Shown: positions 1 to 8,940, numbered from the stretch's first letter. The stretch: 51,054 bases of DNA from Streptacidiphilus carbonis (GCF_000787775.1 NZ_BBPM01000051.1:3438-54491); one strand, 5' to 3'. Numbers and translations: made by a program. Notes: generated by a model from the sequence alone, not told the origin.

Positions 1-2
1 CG

Positions 3-1160
3 CCGGAGCATCTGCCTTTCGCCGACGCGCTCGGGGCGGCGCTGGCCGCCCCCCTGGAGGCGCTTACCGACCTGCCCGCCTTCGACACCTCCGCCATGGA
101 CGGCTGGGCGGTGTCCGGGCCGGGGCCGTGGCGGATCGGTCCGGCCCGCGCCGACAACAGCGACCAGCTGCTGGCCGGCCGCGGCAGCACGGTGCCGCTG
201 GCGGACGGCACCGCCGTGCGCATCGCCACCGGCGCGCAACTGCCGCCGGGCGCCACCGCCGTGCTCCGGCGCGAGGACGGCGGCGTGCGCCGCGACCGCA
301 GCGGCGCCGAACTGCTGCACGACCGCGGCGACCACCCGCTGGAGCAGGGCCGCGACATCCGGCCGCGCGGTCAGGAGTGCCGTACCGGCGAGCCGCTGCT
401 GCCGCAGGGCACCACGGTCACCCCCGCCGTCCTCGGCCTGGCTGCCGCGGCCGGCTGCGACACGCTCACCGTGCACCGGCGTCCCACCGTGGAACTGCTG
501 GTGCTGGGCGACGAACTGCTGGACTCCGGGCTGCCCGGCGCGGGCCGCACCAGGGACGCGCTCAGCCCGCTGCTGCCGCCCTGGCTGCGCGCCCACGGCG
601 CGCGGATCACCGACGTACGCCGGGTCAGGGACGACCTCGGGCTGCTCCGCGACGCGCTCCGGCGCAGCCCCGCCGACGTGGTGGTCACCACCGGCGGGAC
701 GGCGGCGGGACCGGTCGACTACCTGCACCGCGCGCTCGCCGAGATCGGCGCCGAGCTGCTGGTGGACGGGGTGCGGGTACGTCCGGGACATCCGATGCTG
801 CTGGCCCTGCTGCCGCCGCTGGAAGGCGATGTGACCCCGCGTCACCTGGTCGGACTGCCGGGCAATCCGCTGGCGGCGGTGGCCGGTGCGGTCACCCTCG
901 CCGAGCCGCTGCTGCGCACCCTGGCCGGCTTCCCGCGCAGCGAGCCGTACCTGGTCGAGGCCGCCGTCGCGCTGCCCGGGCACGCGGTGGACACCCGGCT
1001 GCTGCCGGTGGTGCTGCCCGAGCGCGGGGCGCTGCCGCTGGCCTTCGACGGTCCGGCGATGCTGCGCGGGCTGGCCCTGGCCGAGGGGCTGGCCGTGGTG
1101 CCGCCGGGCGGGGTCGAGGCGGGGGCCAGGGTGGAGGTACTGGAGGTCCCCACGGGATGA
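3..1160 (+). CDS. moeA: Molybdopterin molybdenumtransferase MoeA, 5'-truncated by the window edge
   Basis: MoeA inserts molybdate into adenylated molybdopterin in the cytoplasm, the last step of molybdenum cofactor synthesis. The reading frame is open from base 3, so the true start lies upstream of the window. The family N-terminal signature LPAFDTSAMDGWAV is read at bases 75-116. The MoCF-binding (MogA-like) domain follows, with VVVTTGGTAAGPVDY near bases 678-722 and the LVGLPGNPLAAVAG motif near bases 847-888. The C-terminal beta domain ends at a TGA that overlaps the next gene's ATG (ATGA). The visible part is about 385 codons, near full length for MoeA of about 400-430 aa. Family assignment is secure; only the N-terminus is missing. 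Confidence 0.93.
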   Translation, partial: PEHLPFADALGAALAAPLEALTDLPAFDTSAMDGWAVSGPGPWRIGPARADNSDQLLAGRGSTVPLADGTAVRIATGAQLPPGATAVLRREDGGVRRDRSGAELLHDRGDHPLEQGRDIRPRGQECRTGEPLLPQGTTVTPAVLGLAAAAGCDTLTVHRRPTVELLVLGDELLDSGLPGAGRTRDALSPLLPPWLRAHGARITDVRRVRDDLGLLRDALRRSPADVVVTTGGTAAGPVDYLHRALAEIGAELLVDGVRVRPGHPMLLALLPPLEGDVTPRHLVGLPGNPLAAVAGAVTLAEPLLRTLAGFPRSEPYLVEAAVALPGHAVDTRLLPVVLPERGALPLAFDGPAMLRGLALAEGLAVVPPGGVEAGARVEVLEVPTG

Positions 1161-2302
1161 GCCGCACCGGCCGTTCCGGCCGCACTTCCCGCGACGGCCG
1201 CACCGCCCGTAGCTCTCGCACCTCCCGCAACGTCCGTACCGTCCGCACCGGCCGCGGCCGCCGGCACCCCGGCGAGCTGCAGCTGCGTCAGATCCTGCTG
1301 CCGGAGCCGGCGGCGTCCCCGGTGCAGCAGGTGCGGCGACGCTTCGTGCTGGCCCTGCTGGTCATGGTGGTCACCATCCTGATCGTCTACCTCGGCCGGG
1401 ACGGCTACCACGACAACGCCCACGACCACCTCGACCTGCTGGGCTCCGCCTACTACGCCACGGTCACCCTCTCCACCACCGGCTACGGCGACATCACCCC
1501 GGTCAGCGACGGTGCCCGGCTGGCCAACATCCTGGTGATCACCCCGCTGCGGGTGCTCTTCCTGATCATCCTGGTCGGCACCACCCTGGAGGTGCTGACC
1601 ACCCGCACCCGTCAGCTCTGGCGGATCAAGCACTGGGAGGCCGCCATGAGCCAAGGGCCCCAAGGACATGTGGTCGTCGTCGGATACGGCACCAAGGGCA
1701 GCAACGCCGTGGAGACGCTGCTGCTCAAGGGCATCGCCAAGGACCGGATCGTGGTCGTCGACCCCCAGCACAAGGCGATCGAGGCGGCCAACGAGGACGG
1801 CCTGGTCGGCATCCTCGGCGACGCCACCCGCACCGACGTGCTGCGCCGTGCCCAGGTGGAGCGCGCCGAACAGATCATCGTGGGCACCCAGCGCGACGAC
1901 ACCGCGGTCCTGGTCACCCTGACGATCCGGCAGCTCAACAAGCACGCCACGGTGGTGGTCGCGGTACGGGAGGACGAGAACGCGCCGCTGCTCCGGCAGA
2001 GCGGCGCCACCGTGGTGGTGACCAGCTCCAGCTCGGCCGGCCGACTGCTCGGCGTCTCCACCCTCAGCCCCAACGCCGGTGCGGTGCTGGACGATCTGCT
2101 GACGGTCGGCAACGGCCTGGACGTCATCGACCGCCCGGTCACCGCCGCCGAGGTCGGCGGCTCCCCGATGGACTGCGGCGACCTGGTGATCTGCGTGGTC
2201 CGAGGCAACCGCAGGCTCCCCTACGACGACCCGGAGGCCGCCGCCCTGCAGTCGACCGACCGGGTCATCGCCATCCGACGGGTGGACCCGGCACTCGTCT
2301 GA
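1157..2302 (+). CDS. Two-helix potassium channel with RCK/TrkA-N domain
   Basis: Predicted K+ channel of the membrane-pore plus cytoplasmic RCK type, 381 aa. The Arg/Ser/Thr-rich basic N-terminus (residues 1-37) precedes TM1 (about 63-79), the pore loop with selectivity filter TTGYGD (about 107-112) and TM2 (about 124-148). A TrkA-N Rossmann domain begins near residue 168 (VVVVGYGTKGSNAVE) and has the conserved acidic residue after the second strand (VVVDPQ). A TrkA-C-like segment follows. The ATG overlaps the moeA stop by 4 nt, implying translational coupling. The frame stays open upstream inside moeA, but that stretch is an Arg/Pro/Ala-rich shadow, so the overlap start is chosen. Ligand specificity of the RCK domain cannot be read from sequence. 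Confidence 0.9.
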   Translation: MSRTGRSGRTSRDGRTARSSRTSRNVRTVRTGRGRRHPGELQLRQILLPEPAASPVQQVRRRFVLALLVMVVTILIVYLGRDGYHDNAHDHLDLLGSAYYATVTLSTTGYGDITPVSDGARLANILVITPLRVLFLIILVGTTLEVLTTRTRQLWRIKHWEAAMSQGPQGHVVVVGYGTKGSNAVETLLLKGIAKDRIVVVDPQHKAIEAANEDGLVGILGDATRTDVLRRAQVERAEQIIVGTQRDDTAVLVTLTIRQLNKHATVVVAVREDENAPLLRQSGATVVVTSSSSAGRLLGVSTLSPNAGAVLDDLLTVGNGLDVIDRPVTAAEVGGSPMDCGDLVICVVRGNRRLPYDDPEAAALQSTDRVIAIRRVDPALV

Positions 2303-2306
2303 CCGG

Positions 2307-2684
2307 CTACTTCTGCTTGTTCGCCGGATCGACGATGTCCTGGGCGAACACCATCCCCAGCGGCTCCGGCCCGATGTACTGCTGGCAGTTGCAGGGCCGG
2401 GCCTCGTACTTCAGCGGCTTGCGCGCGGCGTCCCAGGCGGTCGGCGCCTCCACCACCTCGTGGCACTTGCCGCTGCGGTCGTGCTTGGCCAGATGGTGGG
2501 TGCAGCCGCAGACCGGTTCCGGCGGTCGGTTGGCCGCGTCGAGGGCGAGCTGGCGCTGCTCGGTGGCCTTGAGCAGTTCCAGCCTGCGCTCGTGCCGGGT
2601 GCGCAGCGAGCCCTGCAGGAGTTCGCCGAGCCGGCCGCCGCCCACGATCACGGCAGGGATCAACAACCACAGCCAACCGCCCAT
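2307..2684 (-). CDS. Small membrane-anchored Cys/His-rich protein, unknown function
   Basis: Protein of 125 aa whose family function I do not recognise. It starts with a single hydrophobic segment (MGGWLWLLIPAVIVGGG), followed by a charged helical stretch (residues about 25-55). A Cys/His cluster (CGCTHHLAKH, then CHE, and further on CNC) could bind one or two metal ions. The start is set by a strong Shine-Dalgarno (AGGGAGG) 5 nt before the ATG at 2684; the frame stays open further upstream but that part is not protein-like. It converges with the potassium channel gene (4 nt apart) and diverges from the oxidoreductase gene at 2809. Likely a cytoplasmic-facing zinc-binding domain tethered to the membrane. 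Confidence 0.75.
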   Translation of the reverse strand: MGGWLWLLIPAVIVGGGRLGELLQGSLRTRHERRLELLKATEQRQLALDAANRPPEPVCGCTHHLAKHDRSGKCHEVVEAPTAWDAARKPLKYEARPCNCQQYIGPEPLGMVFAQDIVDPANKQK

Positions 2685-2795
2685 GCCGGACCTCCCTGTG
2701 GGATCGCTCCTGCAGTCCAGCTTAACGAGCGTCAGGACCTGGCTGTCAGTACCTGAAGCAGCCTCGCGTTGCCCGGCCGACAGCCGCGCTTCCGG

Positions 2796-2801
2796 TAGCG
2801 T
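2796..2801 (+). promoter_or_regulatory. -10-like hexamer for leaderless oxidoreductase mRNA
   Basis: TAGCGT ends 7 nt before the ATG at 2809 and there is no Shine-Dalgarno, so transcription probably begins at or next to the start codon. No convincing -35 was found. Confidence 0.5.
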
Positions 2802-2808
2802 CGGGCGC

Positions 2809-3777
2809 ATGCGAGCGATCACGATCACAGAGCCCGGCGGACCCGATGTGCTGACCTGGAGCGAGGTCCCCGACCCGGTCCCCGGGGAGGGCGAGGTGCT
2901 GGTCCGGGTGGCGGCCTCGGCGGTCAACCGGGCCGATGTGATCCAGCGGCAGGGCTTCTACGACCCGCCGCCGGGAGCCTCGGCCTACCCCGGCCTGGAG
3001 TGCTCGGGCCGGATCGCCGCGCTGGGCGCGGGCGTCTCCGGCTGGGGCGTCGGGGACGAGGTCTGCGCACTGCTGGCCGGCGGCGGCTACGCGGAACTGG
3101 TGGCGGTGCCCGCCGGGCAGCTGCTGCCGGTGCCGAAAGGCGTCGACCTGGTGAGCGCGGCGGCCCTGCCCGAGGTGGTCTGCACGGTCTGGTCCAACGT
3201 GTTCCAGGTGGCGCATCTGCGGCCGGCCGAGACGCTGCTGGTGCACGGTGGGAGCAGTGGGATCGGGACGATGGCGATCCAGCTGGGCAAGGCGATCGGC
3301 GCCCGGGTGGCGGTGACCGCGGGTAGCGCGGAGAAGCTGGAGGCGTGTGGTGCGCTGGGTGCGGACGTCCTGGTCAACTACCGCGACCAGGACTTCGTCG
3401 AGGTGCTTCAGGGTGTCGGCGGCGCAGATGTGATCCTGGACGTGGTGGGCGCGAAGTACCTGGACCGCAATCTGGACGCGCTGGCGGTCAACGGCCGCCT
3501 GGTCGTCATCGGCATGCAGGGCGGCGTCAAGGCCGAGCTGAACCTGGCCAAGCTGGTCGCCAAGCGCGCCGCCGTGGCCGGCACCGGTCTCCGGGCCCGC
3601 CCGCTGGTGGAGAAGGCCGCGATCGTCGCCTCGGTCCGCGAGCACGTCTGGCCGCTGTTCGAGTCCGGCGTCGTCAAGCCGGTCGTCGACCGGGCCTTCC
3701 CGCTGCCGGAGGTCGCCGAGGCGCACCGCCTGATGGAGTCCAGCACCCACATCGGCAAGATCCTGCTCACGGTCTGA
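2809..3777 (+). CDS. NAD(P)H quinone oxidoreductase (medium-chain dehydrogenase, PIG3-like)
   Basis: Zinc-independent MDR-family quinone oxidoreductase of 322 aa. The N-terminal GroES-like domain contains the family segment NRADVIQRQGFYDPPPGAS (about 43-61) and PGLECSGRI. The Rossmann domain carries LLVHGGSSGIGTMAIQLGK (about 143-161), the NADPH-binding glycine motif of this family. The hydrophobic C-terminal part holds the usual AHRLMESSTHIGKILL ending. The catalytic and structural zinc ligands of alcohol dehydrogenases are absent, as expected. The frame is open further upstream across the divergent gene, but the ATG at 2809 fits the protein family and has a leaderless-type hexamer in front. 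Physiological substrate unknown. Confidence 0.9.
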   Translation: MRAITITEPGGPDVLTWSEVPDPVPGEGEVLVRVAASAVNRADVIQRQGFYDPPPGASAYPGLECSGRIAALGAGVSGWGVGDEVCALLAGGGYAELVAVPAGQLLPVPKGVDLVSAAALPEVVCTVWSNVFQVAHLRPAETLLVHGGSSGIGTMAIQLGKAIGARVAVTAGSAEKLEACGALGADVLVNYRDQDFVEVLQGVGGADVILDVVGAKYLDRNLDALAVNGRLVVIGMQGGVKAELNLAKLVAKRAAVAGTGLRARPLVEKAAIVASVREHVWPLFESGVVKPVVDRAFPLPEVAEAHRLMESSTHIGKILLTV

Positions 3778-3921
3778 GTGCCCAGCCCCCTCTCCTCGTC
3801 CTCCGACCGGCCGCAGCAACGGATGTCTGGAATGCCGGATATAAGGGCATGTGTAAAAGTCGACTGAGCAGGTGTTGTCGGATGCGGGTCGGCGTCGGGC
3901 GGGAGGGTGCGGAGCGTGGCC

Positions 3922-4713
3922 ATGTCCTCTTCCTCCGTTGCGGCCAGGGCTGCCGCGCTGGCGCTGGGGTTGGGTGTCGCGCTGGCCGTCGGAACCGCTC
4001 CGACGGATGCCGCCGCGGCGGGCGGTGCGACGGCCAGGGGGTGGCGGCCCGCGCCGTACTGGCCGGACGGGATGGTCGTGCAGCTGCCGGGGGGCTCGGA
4101 GATTTGGGTGGAGTGGCCGGGTCTGCCGTTTCTTGCGGGGATCCCGGGCGCGGGGTTCGGGGCGGACGCGGCGCCCGCACCGTCGGAGTCGGCGTCCGTG
4201 CCGCCGGACCCCTCGCCGCCCGCCCCGTCGGCGCCGGTGGCCTCGAAGCCTGCCGGGCCGTCGCCGTCCGCCTCGCCGGCCCGGACCCCGGCCGGCCCGT
4301 CGCCGTCGGTGTCACCCTCGCCGAGGCATGCGCCGTCGCCGTCGGCCTCCCCGGCGCCGTCCGTCAGCTCGCTGTTCCCGGTGCAGGTGGAGCCGCAGCG
4401 GACCCCGGCCGGACCCCCAGCGCCCGCCCCCGCCGCGGGCAATGCCGCAGCGGCCCCGGGCGCCTCGCGCCACTCCCGGCGGCCGTCCGCCGACCAGGAC
4501 CCCGCCTGGACCGCGCCCTCGCAGGGGCCGCCGCCGCTCGGGCCGGGGGCGCTGGCCGGACAGGCCGTTCCGGACCAGGTGACCGCCGTACGCACCGGTA
4601 ACGCGGACTCCGCGCGGGACCTGCTGAAACGCAGGCTGCTGCCGCTGGGGGTGGGGCTGGCGCTGATCGGCTGCGGGGCCGCGCTGTTCGGCTGGCGGCT
4701 GCGCCGCATGTAG
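3922..4713 (+). CDS. Secreted Pro/Ser/Ala-rich protein with C-terminal membrane anchor
   Basis: Protein of 263 aa with no recognised domain. A hydrophobic N-terminal segment (AALALGLGVALAVG) ending in Ala-rich sequence looks like a signal peptide. The middle (residues about 75-230) is a low-complexity Pro/Ser/Ala linker typical of streptomycete wall-associated proteins. The C-terminus has a hydrophobic helix (LLPLGVGLALIGCGAALFGW) followed by RLRRM, a stop-transfer anchor. No LPxTG sorting motif is visible. The start is uncertain: ATG 3922 has GGAG 7 nt upstream, and GTG codons at 3907 and 3916 are also in frame. It probably sits on the outer membrane face with its repeat linker in the wall. 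Confidence 0.7.
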   Translation: MSSSSVAARAAALALGLGVALAVGTAPTDAAAAGGATARGWRPAPYWPDGMVVQLPGGSEIWVEWPGLPFLAGIPGAGFGADAAPAPSESASVPPDPSPPAPSAPVASKPAGPSPSASPARTPAGPSPSVSPSPRHAPSPSASPAPSVSSLFPVQVEPQRTPAGPPAPAPAAGNAAAAPGASRHSRRPSADQDPAWTAPSQGPPPLGPGALAGQAVPDQVTAVRTGNADSARDLLKRRLLPLGVGLALIGCGAALFGWRLRRM

Positions 4714-4828
4714 CACCGGACGCAGCACCGCTGTGCCGTGGCGGTGTGCGGCGCCGGATGGGGCGGCAGAACGCCCGCGGCCGTACAGGTGTTCTCCGGG
4801 CTGCCGCCCCAAACCCGGTCCGTTGGGG

Positions 4829-4834
4829 CAGAAT
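4829..4834 (+). promoter_or_regulatory. -10-like hexamer for leaderless bpa mRNA
   Basis: CAGAAT ends 7 nt before ATG 4842 with no Shine-Dalgarno. This favours ATG 4842 over the in-frame ATG at 4833, which would overlap the hexamer. Confidence 0.4.
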
Positions 4835-4841
4835 GACGGCT

Positions 4842-5429
4842 ATGAACAGCCCGAACGCGCGGCCCGAAGACGGCCCCCACGGCCCCCAGGTCCTGATCGT
4901 CGGCCCCGACGGGATGCCCGTCGGGGGCCTCCCCGGCGGCGCCCGACGCCCCGCCCCGGAGGAGGGGGCGAGCGGCGAGGGCGAGTCCCGCGAGCTGCCG
5001 ATCACCGAGATGGTCGAGCAGCCCGCCAAGGTCATGCGGATCGGCAGCATGATCAAGCAACTGCTGGAGGAGGTCCGGCAGGCGCCGCTGGACGAGGCCA
5101 GCCGGGTCCGCCTCAAGGAGATCCACGCCAGTTCGGTCAAGGAGCTGGAGGCGGGTCTCGCCCCGGAGCTCGTGGAGGAACTGGAGAGGTTGTCACTGCC
5201 GTTCACGGAGGAGGCCATCCCCAGCGAGGCCGAGCTCCGGATCGCCCAGGCACAGTTGGTGGGTTGGCTGGAGGGCCTCTTCCACGGCATCCAGACCGCG
5301 CTCTTCGCCCAGCAGATGGCCGCCAGGGCGCAGTTGGAGCAGATGCGGCGGGCGCTGCCGCCCGGCCAGGGCGGTCTGGACGAGGGCGACGACGGCCAGG
5401 GGCACCTCCGTTCGGGCCCCTACCTGTAG
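4842..5429 (+). CDS. bpa: Bacterial proteasome activator Bpa/PafE
   Basis: ATP-independent activator that caps the 20S proteasome and feeds it unfolded substrates. The 195-aa protein has a disordered Pro/Gly-rich N-terminus (about 1-55), then the helical DUF2587 core: ELPITEMVEQPAKVMRIGSM, LDEASRVRLKEIHASSVKEL, and a long C-terminal helix ending QMAARAQLEQMRRALP. The C-terminus GPYL corresponds to the GQYL tail that docks into proteasome alpha-ring pockets in the mycobacterial homologue (family knowledge). The proteasome genes themselves are not in this window. Two tandem Ser/Thr kinase genes follow after 117 bp. The start codon may be 4842 (leaderless) or 4833. Confidence 0.9.
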   Translation: MNSPNARPEDGPHGPQVLIVGPDGMPVGGLPGGARRPAPEEGASGEGESRELPITEMVEQPAKVMRIGSMIKQLLEEVRQAPLDEASRVRLKEIHASSVKELEAGLAPELVEELERLSLPFTEEAIPSEAELRIAQAQLVGWLEGLFHGIQTALFAQQMAARAQLEQMRRALPPGQGGLDEGDDGQGHLRSGPYL

Positions 5430-5546
5430 CAGTTCCGGTGGCGGCGCGGCGGTCACGGACCGGAATCGGTCCTATGGCGCCGCGACGACTGTCCGTGCGG
5501 ACCGCTAGCCTGATCCCCTGATGCCGTGGGGGAGAAGAGAAGACAG

Positions 5547-7094
5547 ATGAGCGAGCAGGGCACCACCGAGCAGAGCGGCGCAGCTGGACGAACGGTCGGT
5601 CACGGCCGCTACCTGCTCCGGGAGTTGCTCGGGCAGGGCGGGATGGCGACGGTCCACCTCGCGGACGACACGGTTCTGGACCGCCCGGTGGCGGTGAAGA
5701 GCATGCTCGGCAACATGAGCGCGGAGCCCTCCTTCCGCGAGCGCTTCCGCCGTGAGGCGCAGGCCGTCGCCAGGCTCAACCACCCCAATATCGTCTCGGT
5801 GTTCGACAGCGGCGAGGACGTCAACGAGGACGGGGTGCATGCCCCCTTCATCGTCATGGAGTACATCGAGGGCGGTTCGCTCAGCTCGGTGCTCAGGGAC
5901 GACATCGCCGCCCACGGCGCGATGCCGACCGACAAGGCGCTGAAGATCACCGGCGATGTGCTGGCCGCCCTCGGCGCCTCGCACGAGCAGGGGCTGGTGC
6001 ACCGCGACATCAAGCCCGCCAACGTCATGCTGACCAGGCGCAACACCGTCAAGGTGATGGACTTCGGGATCGCCAGGGCGATGCAGTCCGGGGTCACCTC
6101 GATGACCCAGACCGGCATGGTGGTGGGCACCCCGCAGTACCTGTCGCCGGAGCAGGCACTCGGCAAGGCGGTCGACGCCCGCTCCGACCTCTACTCGGTC
6201 GGCTGCCTGCTCTTCGAGCTGCTCACCGGCCGGCTGCCGTTCGAGTCCGACACCGCGCTGGGCATGGCCTACCAGCACGTCCAGGACACTCCCCCGGCGC
6301 CGTCCTCCTTCAACGCCGCGGTCACCCCGGCGGTGGACGCGCTGGTGGCGCGGGCGCTGCGGAAGGACCCGGGGCACCGCTTCCAGACCGCCGACGAGAT
6401 GCGCGAGGAGTGCGAGCGGCTGGCCGGGGCGGGCGGCGCCAACACCCCGCTGATCATCGGCGAGGGCCCGCGGGTGACCAACATCGGCGGCTCCGGCGCG
6501 AACGCGGTCTTCCCGCCCGCGCAGGGCCAGCTGGGCACCATGCCGCCGCAGCAGCCGTACCAGCAGCAGCCGATGCCGCACCCCTCGATGCCCGGCACCC
6601 CGCCACCGCAGAGCTACGTCCCCGGGCCGACGCCGCCTCCCACTCCGTACCCGCAGGGCGGCCGTCCCGGCATGCCCACGCCGCCGCCCACCCCGACCCC
6701 GTATCCGCAGGCCATGCAGGGGATGCACGGCGGCATGCAGCAGGGCGTGCAGACGCCGCCGCCCTACCGGCCGACGCCGGCGCCCACCCCGCTGCCGCGA
6801 CCGACGCCGATGCCGCAGCCGCCGCGGCCGGGGACGCCCGTCCCGCGTCCGGTAAGCAGGCCCGTCAACACCGGGCAGCAGCCGCACACCCCCATTCCCA
6901 AGGGCGGCCGGGGCTGCGGCGCCGCCGCGGCCGTGGTCGGCGTGATCGTCGGCGTACTGGTGCTGCTGGTGCTGATCCTGGTGCTGGTGCTGCAGAACAA
7001 CGGGTCCAGCTCGAACACCACCGACAACGGTTCCGGCCGGCTCGGACCGGTCGCCGCGGAGCAGGCATCCGGAGGCCCGGCGCTACTGGGCTGA
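5547..7094 (+). CDS. Membrane Ser/Thr protein kinase (PknB-type catalytic domain)
   Basis: Hanks-type kinase of 515 aa. The catalytic domain spans about residues 20-285: glycine loop LGQGGMATVHLA (29-39), ATP-binding Lys51, HRDIKPAN with catalytic Asp154, DFG at 172-174, and an activation loop rich in Thr/Ser ending GTPQYLSPEQAL. A Pro/Gln/Thr-rich juxtamembrane linker (about 310-450) leads to one transmembrane helix (about 457-483) and a short extracytoplasmic tail without PASTA repeats. ATG 5547 is chosen because GTG 5526 has no ribosome site. The activation loop is nearly identical to that of the next gene, indicating tandem duplication. Ligand and substrates unknown. Confidence 0.93.
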   Translation: MSEQGTTEQSGAAGRTVGHGRYLLRELLGQGGMATVHLADDTVLDRPVAVKSMLGNMSAEPSFRERFRREAQAVARLNHPNIVSVFDSGEDVNEDGVHAPFIVMEYIEGGSLSSVLRDDIAAHGAMPTDKALKITGDVLAALGASHEQGLVHRDIKPANVMLTRRNTVKVMDFGIARAMQSGVTSMTQTGMVVGTPQYLSPEQALGKAVDARSDLYSVGCLLFELLTGRLPFESDTALGMAYQHVQDTPPAPSSFNAAVTPAVDALVARALRKDPGHRFQTADEMREECERLAGAGGANTPLIIGEGPRVTNIGGSGANAVFPPAQGQLGTMPPQQPYQQQPMPHPSMPGTPPPQSYVPGPTPPPTPYPQGGRPGMPTPPPTPTPYPQAMQGMHGGMQQGVQTPPPYRPTPAPTPLPRPTPMPQPPRPGTPVPRPVSRPVNTGQQPHTPIPKGGRGCGAAAAVVGVIVGVLVLLVLILVLVLQNNGSSSNTTDNGSGRLGPVAAEQASGGPALLG

Positions 7095-7238
7095 ACTGGG
7101 CCGAAACGGGCTCTCACATGGTCCACACGGTGATCGGCGGGCCCGGACACGGCGAAAAACCAGTAGCGTGCAGATGCTGGGTCGCCCCGAGCTGAATGCG
7201 GGAGCGGTGCGCAGGCGAACGACCGACGGCGGAGAGTA

Positions 7239-8933
7239 ATGGCAGACAACGAGCGGCCCGACCACGGGGAAGGCACCGGACCGGGTGCCCCCCAGGGCGG
7301 CGGCCCGGGCGACACCCCCACCGTCGGAAACCCGATGATCGGCGGCGGCGGTTCGGACGGCGGCGGCTACGGTGCCCCGGGTCAGGGCGACCCCGCCCGG
7401 ACGCCGACACAGGGCGGCGCCTTCCCCGGCGATCCCGGCCTCGGCGCCGACGAGCCGCTGGTCACCTCCACCAGCGGGCTGTCCGTCTTCGGCGAGGGCC
7501 GCTACCGGCTGACGCACCGTCTGGGCCGGGGCGGCATGGCCGAGGTCTTCGCCGCCAGGGACGTACGGCTGGGCCGCACCGTCGCCATCAAGGTGCTCCG
7601 TCCCGAGCTCGCCGAGGACACCACCGCGCGGATCCGCTTCACCCGCGAGGCCCACTCGGTCGCCTCGCTGAACCACCACGCCGTCGTCGCCGTCTACGAC
7701 ACCGGCGAGGAGGCGCAGCGCGGCGAGACCGTCCCCTACATCGTGATGGAGCTGGTCGAGGGCCACACGGTCCGCGAGCTGCTGCAGGGCGACGAGCCGC
7801 CGCCGGTCAGCCAGGCCCTGATCATCACCGCCGGGATCCTGGAGGCGCTGGCCTACAGCCACCGCCACGGCATCGTGCACCGGGACATCAAGCCGGCCAA
7901 CGTCATCATCACCAACACCGGCGCGGTCAAGGTGATGGACTTCGGCATCGCCCGCGCGCTGACCGGTGCGACCAGCACCATGACCCAGACCGGCATGGTC
8001 ATGGGCACCCCCCAGTACCTGTCGCCGGAGCAGGCCCTCGGCAAGTCCGTCGACCACCGCTCCGACCTCTACGCCACCGGCTGCATGCTCTACGAGCTGC
8101 TGACGCTGCGTCCGCCGTTCACCGGCGACACCCCGCTGTCGGTGGTGTACCAGCACGTCCAGGACCCGCCGGTGCCGCCGTCGCAGGCCAACTCCCGGGT
8201 CCCGGCCTCGCTGGACGCCCTGGTGCTGCGCTCGCTGGCCAAGGATCCGGACGACCGGTTCCAGAGCGCCGACGAGTTCCGGGCCCACCTGCAGCACGCC
8301 CTGCGCACCCTGGGGTCGGCCACCGGGCCGACCGAGCTGCTGCCGAGCGCCGCGGCCGCGGCGATGGCGCCGACCGTGGTCGGCCGTACCGTCGGCACCC
8401 CGCCGATGGGCACCAGGGCGATGTCCGCCGGCGCCGCCGGCGCGGTCCCGCCCCGGTACAACGACCGGGACGACGAGGCCGGCGAGGGCGGCAACCGCCG
8501 GATGTTCTTCGCGGTGGTCGCGGTGCTGGTCGCGATCGCGGCGATCACCATCGGGGTGGTGCTGGCGATGCAGGGCACCGGCGACAACGGCAACAACCCC
8601 GGCGTCGCGACCAGCTCGTCGGTCAGTGCCACGCCGTCGGACACGGCGTCCTCGGAGCTCCCGAGCGACTCGGCCTCCCCCACGCCCTCGGCGAGCCCGA
8701 GCACCGTGCCGCCGAGCACCCAGACCTACACCAACACGGCCCCGACCACCAGCAGTTCGCCGTCGCTGTCGGCCTCCGCCAGCGCCAGTGCCAGCGCTTC
8801 GGCGAGCGCCTCGGCCAGCGCGTCCAAGAGCCCGAGCGCACCTCCGAGCAACACGGGCGGGCCCAGCAGCACGGCTTCGAACCCGGCGGCGGGCGGCGGC
8901 CCGTCGTCGTCCAGCACCGCGAAGGTCTCTTGA
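7239..8933 (+). CDS. Membrane Ser/Thr protein kinase with Ser/Ala-repeat exterior tail
   Basis: Hanks-type kinase of 564 aa. A Gly/Pro-rich disordered N-terminus (1-85) precedes the catalytic domain (about 88-355): glycine loop LGRGGMAEVFAA, Lys118, HRDIKPAN with Asp216, and DFG 234-236. A transmembrane helix lies near 423-446. The exterior tail of 118 residues is Ser/Thr/Pro-rich and includes a run of (Ser-Ala) dipeptides (about 513-528), a probable flexible wall linker or glycosylation region. No PASTA or other sensor domain is seen. GGAGAG precedes the ATG. It lies 144 bp behind its paralogue and converges on the phosphotransferase gene. The paired kinases may phosphorylate each other, but that is inference. 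Confidence 0.93.
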   Translation: MADNERPDHGEGTGPGAPQGGGPGDTPTVGNPMIGGGGSDGGGYGAPGQGDPARTPTQGGAFPGDPGLGADEPLVTSTSGLSVFGEGRYRLTHRLGRGGMAEVFAARDVRLGRTVAIKVLRPELAEDTTARIRFTREAHSVASLNHHAVVAVYDTGEEAQRGETVPYIVMELVEGHTVRELLQGDEPPPVSQALIITAGILEALAYSHRHGIVHRDIKPANVIITNTGAVKVMDFGIARALTGATSTMTQTGMVMGTPQYLSPEQALGKSVDHRSDLYATGCMLYELLTLRPPFTGDTPLSVVYQHVQDPPVPPSQANSRVPASLDALVLRSLAKDPDDRFQSADEFRAHLQHALRTLGSATGPTELLPSAAAAAMAPTVVGRTVGTPPMGTRAMSAGAAGAVPPRYNDRDDEAGEGGNRRMFFAVVAVLVAIAAITIGVVLAMQGTGDNGNNPGVATSSSVSATPSDTASSELPSDSASPTPSASPSTVPPSTQTYTNTAPTTSSSPSLSASASASASASASASASASKSPSAPPSNTGGPSSTASNPAAGGGPSSSSTAKVS

Positions 8934-8940
8934 GCCGCAC

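Noticed and set aside
128-1156. Long in-frame N-terminal extension of the potassium channel gene inside moeA
   Set aside because: The extension is an Arg/Pro/Ala-rich out-of-frame reading of moeA; the ATG overlapping the moeA stop gives a normal channel.
842-1945. Minus-strand frame of 367 codons opposite moeA and the channel gene
   Set aside because: High-GC shadow frame with low-complexity Gly/Val/Asp sequence and no ribosome site.
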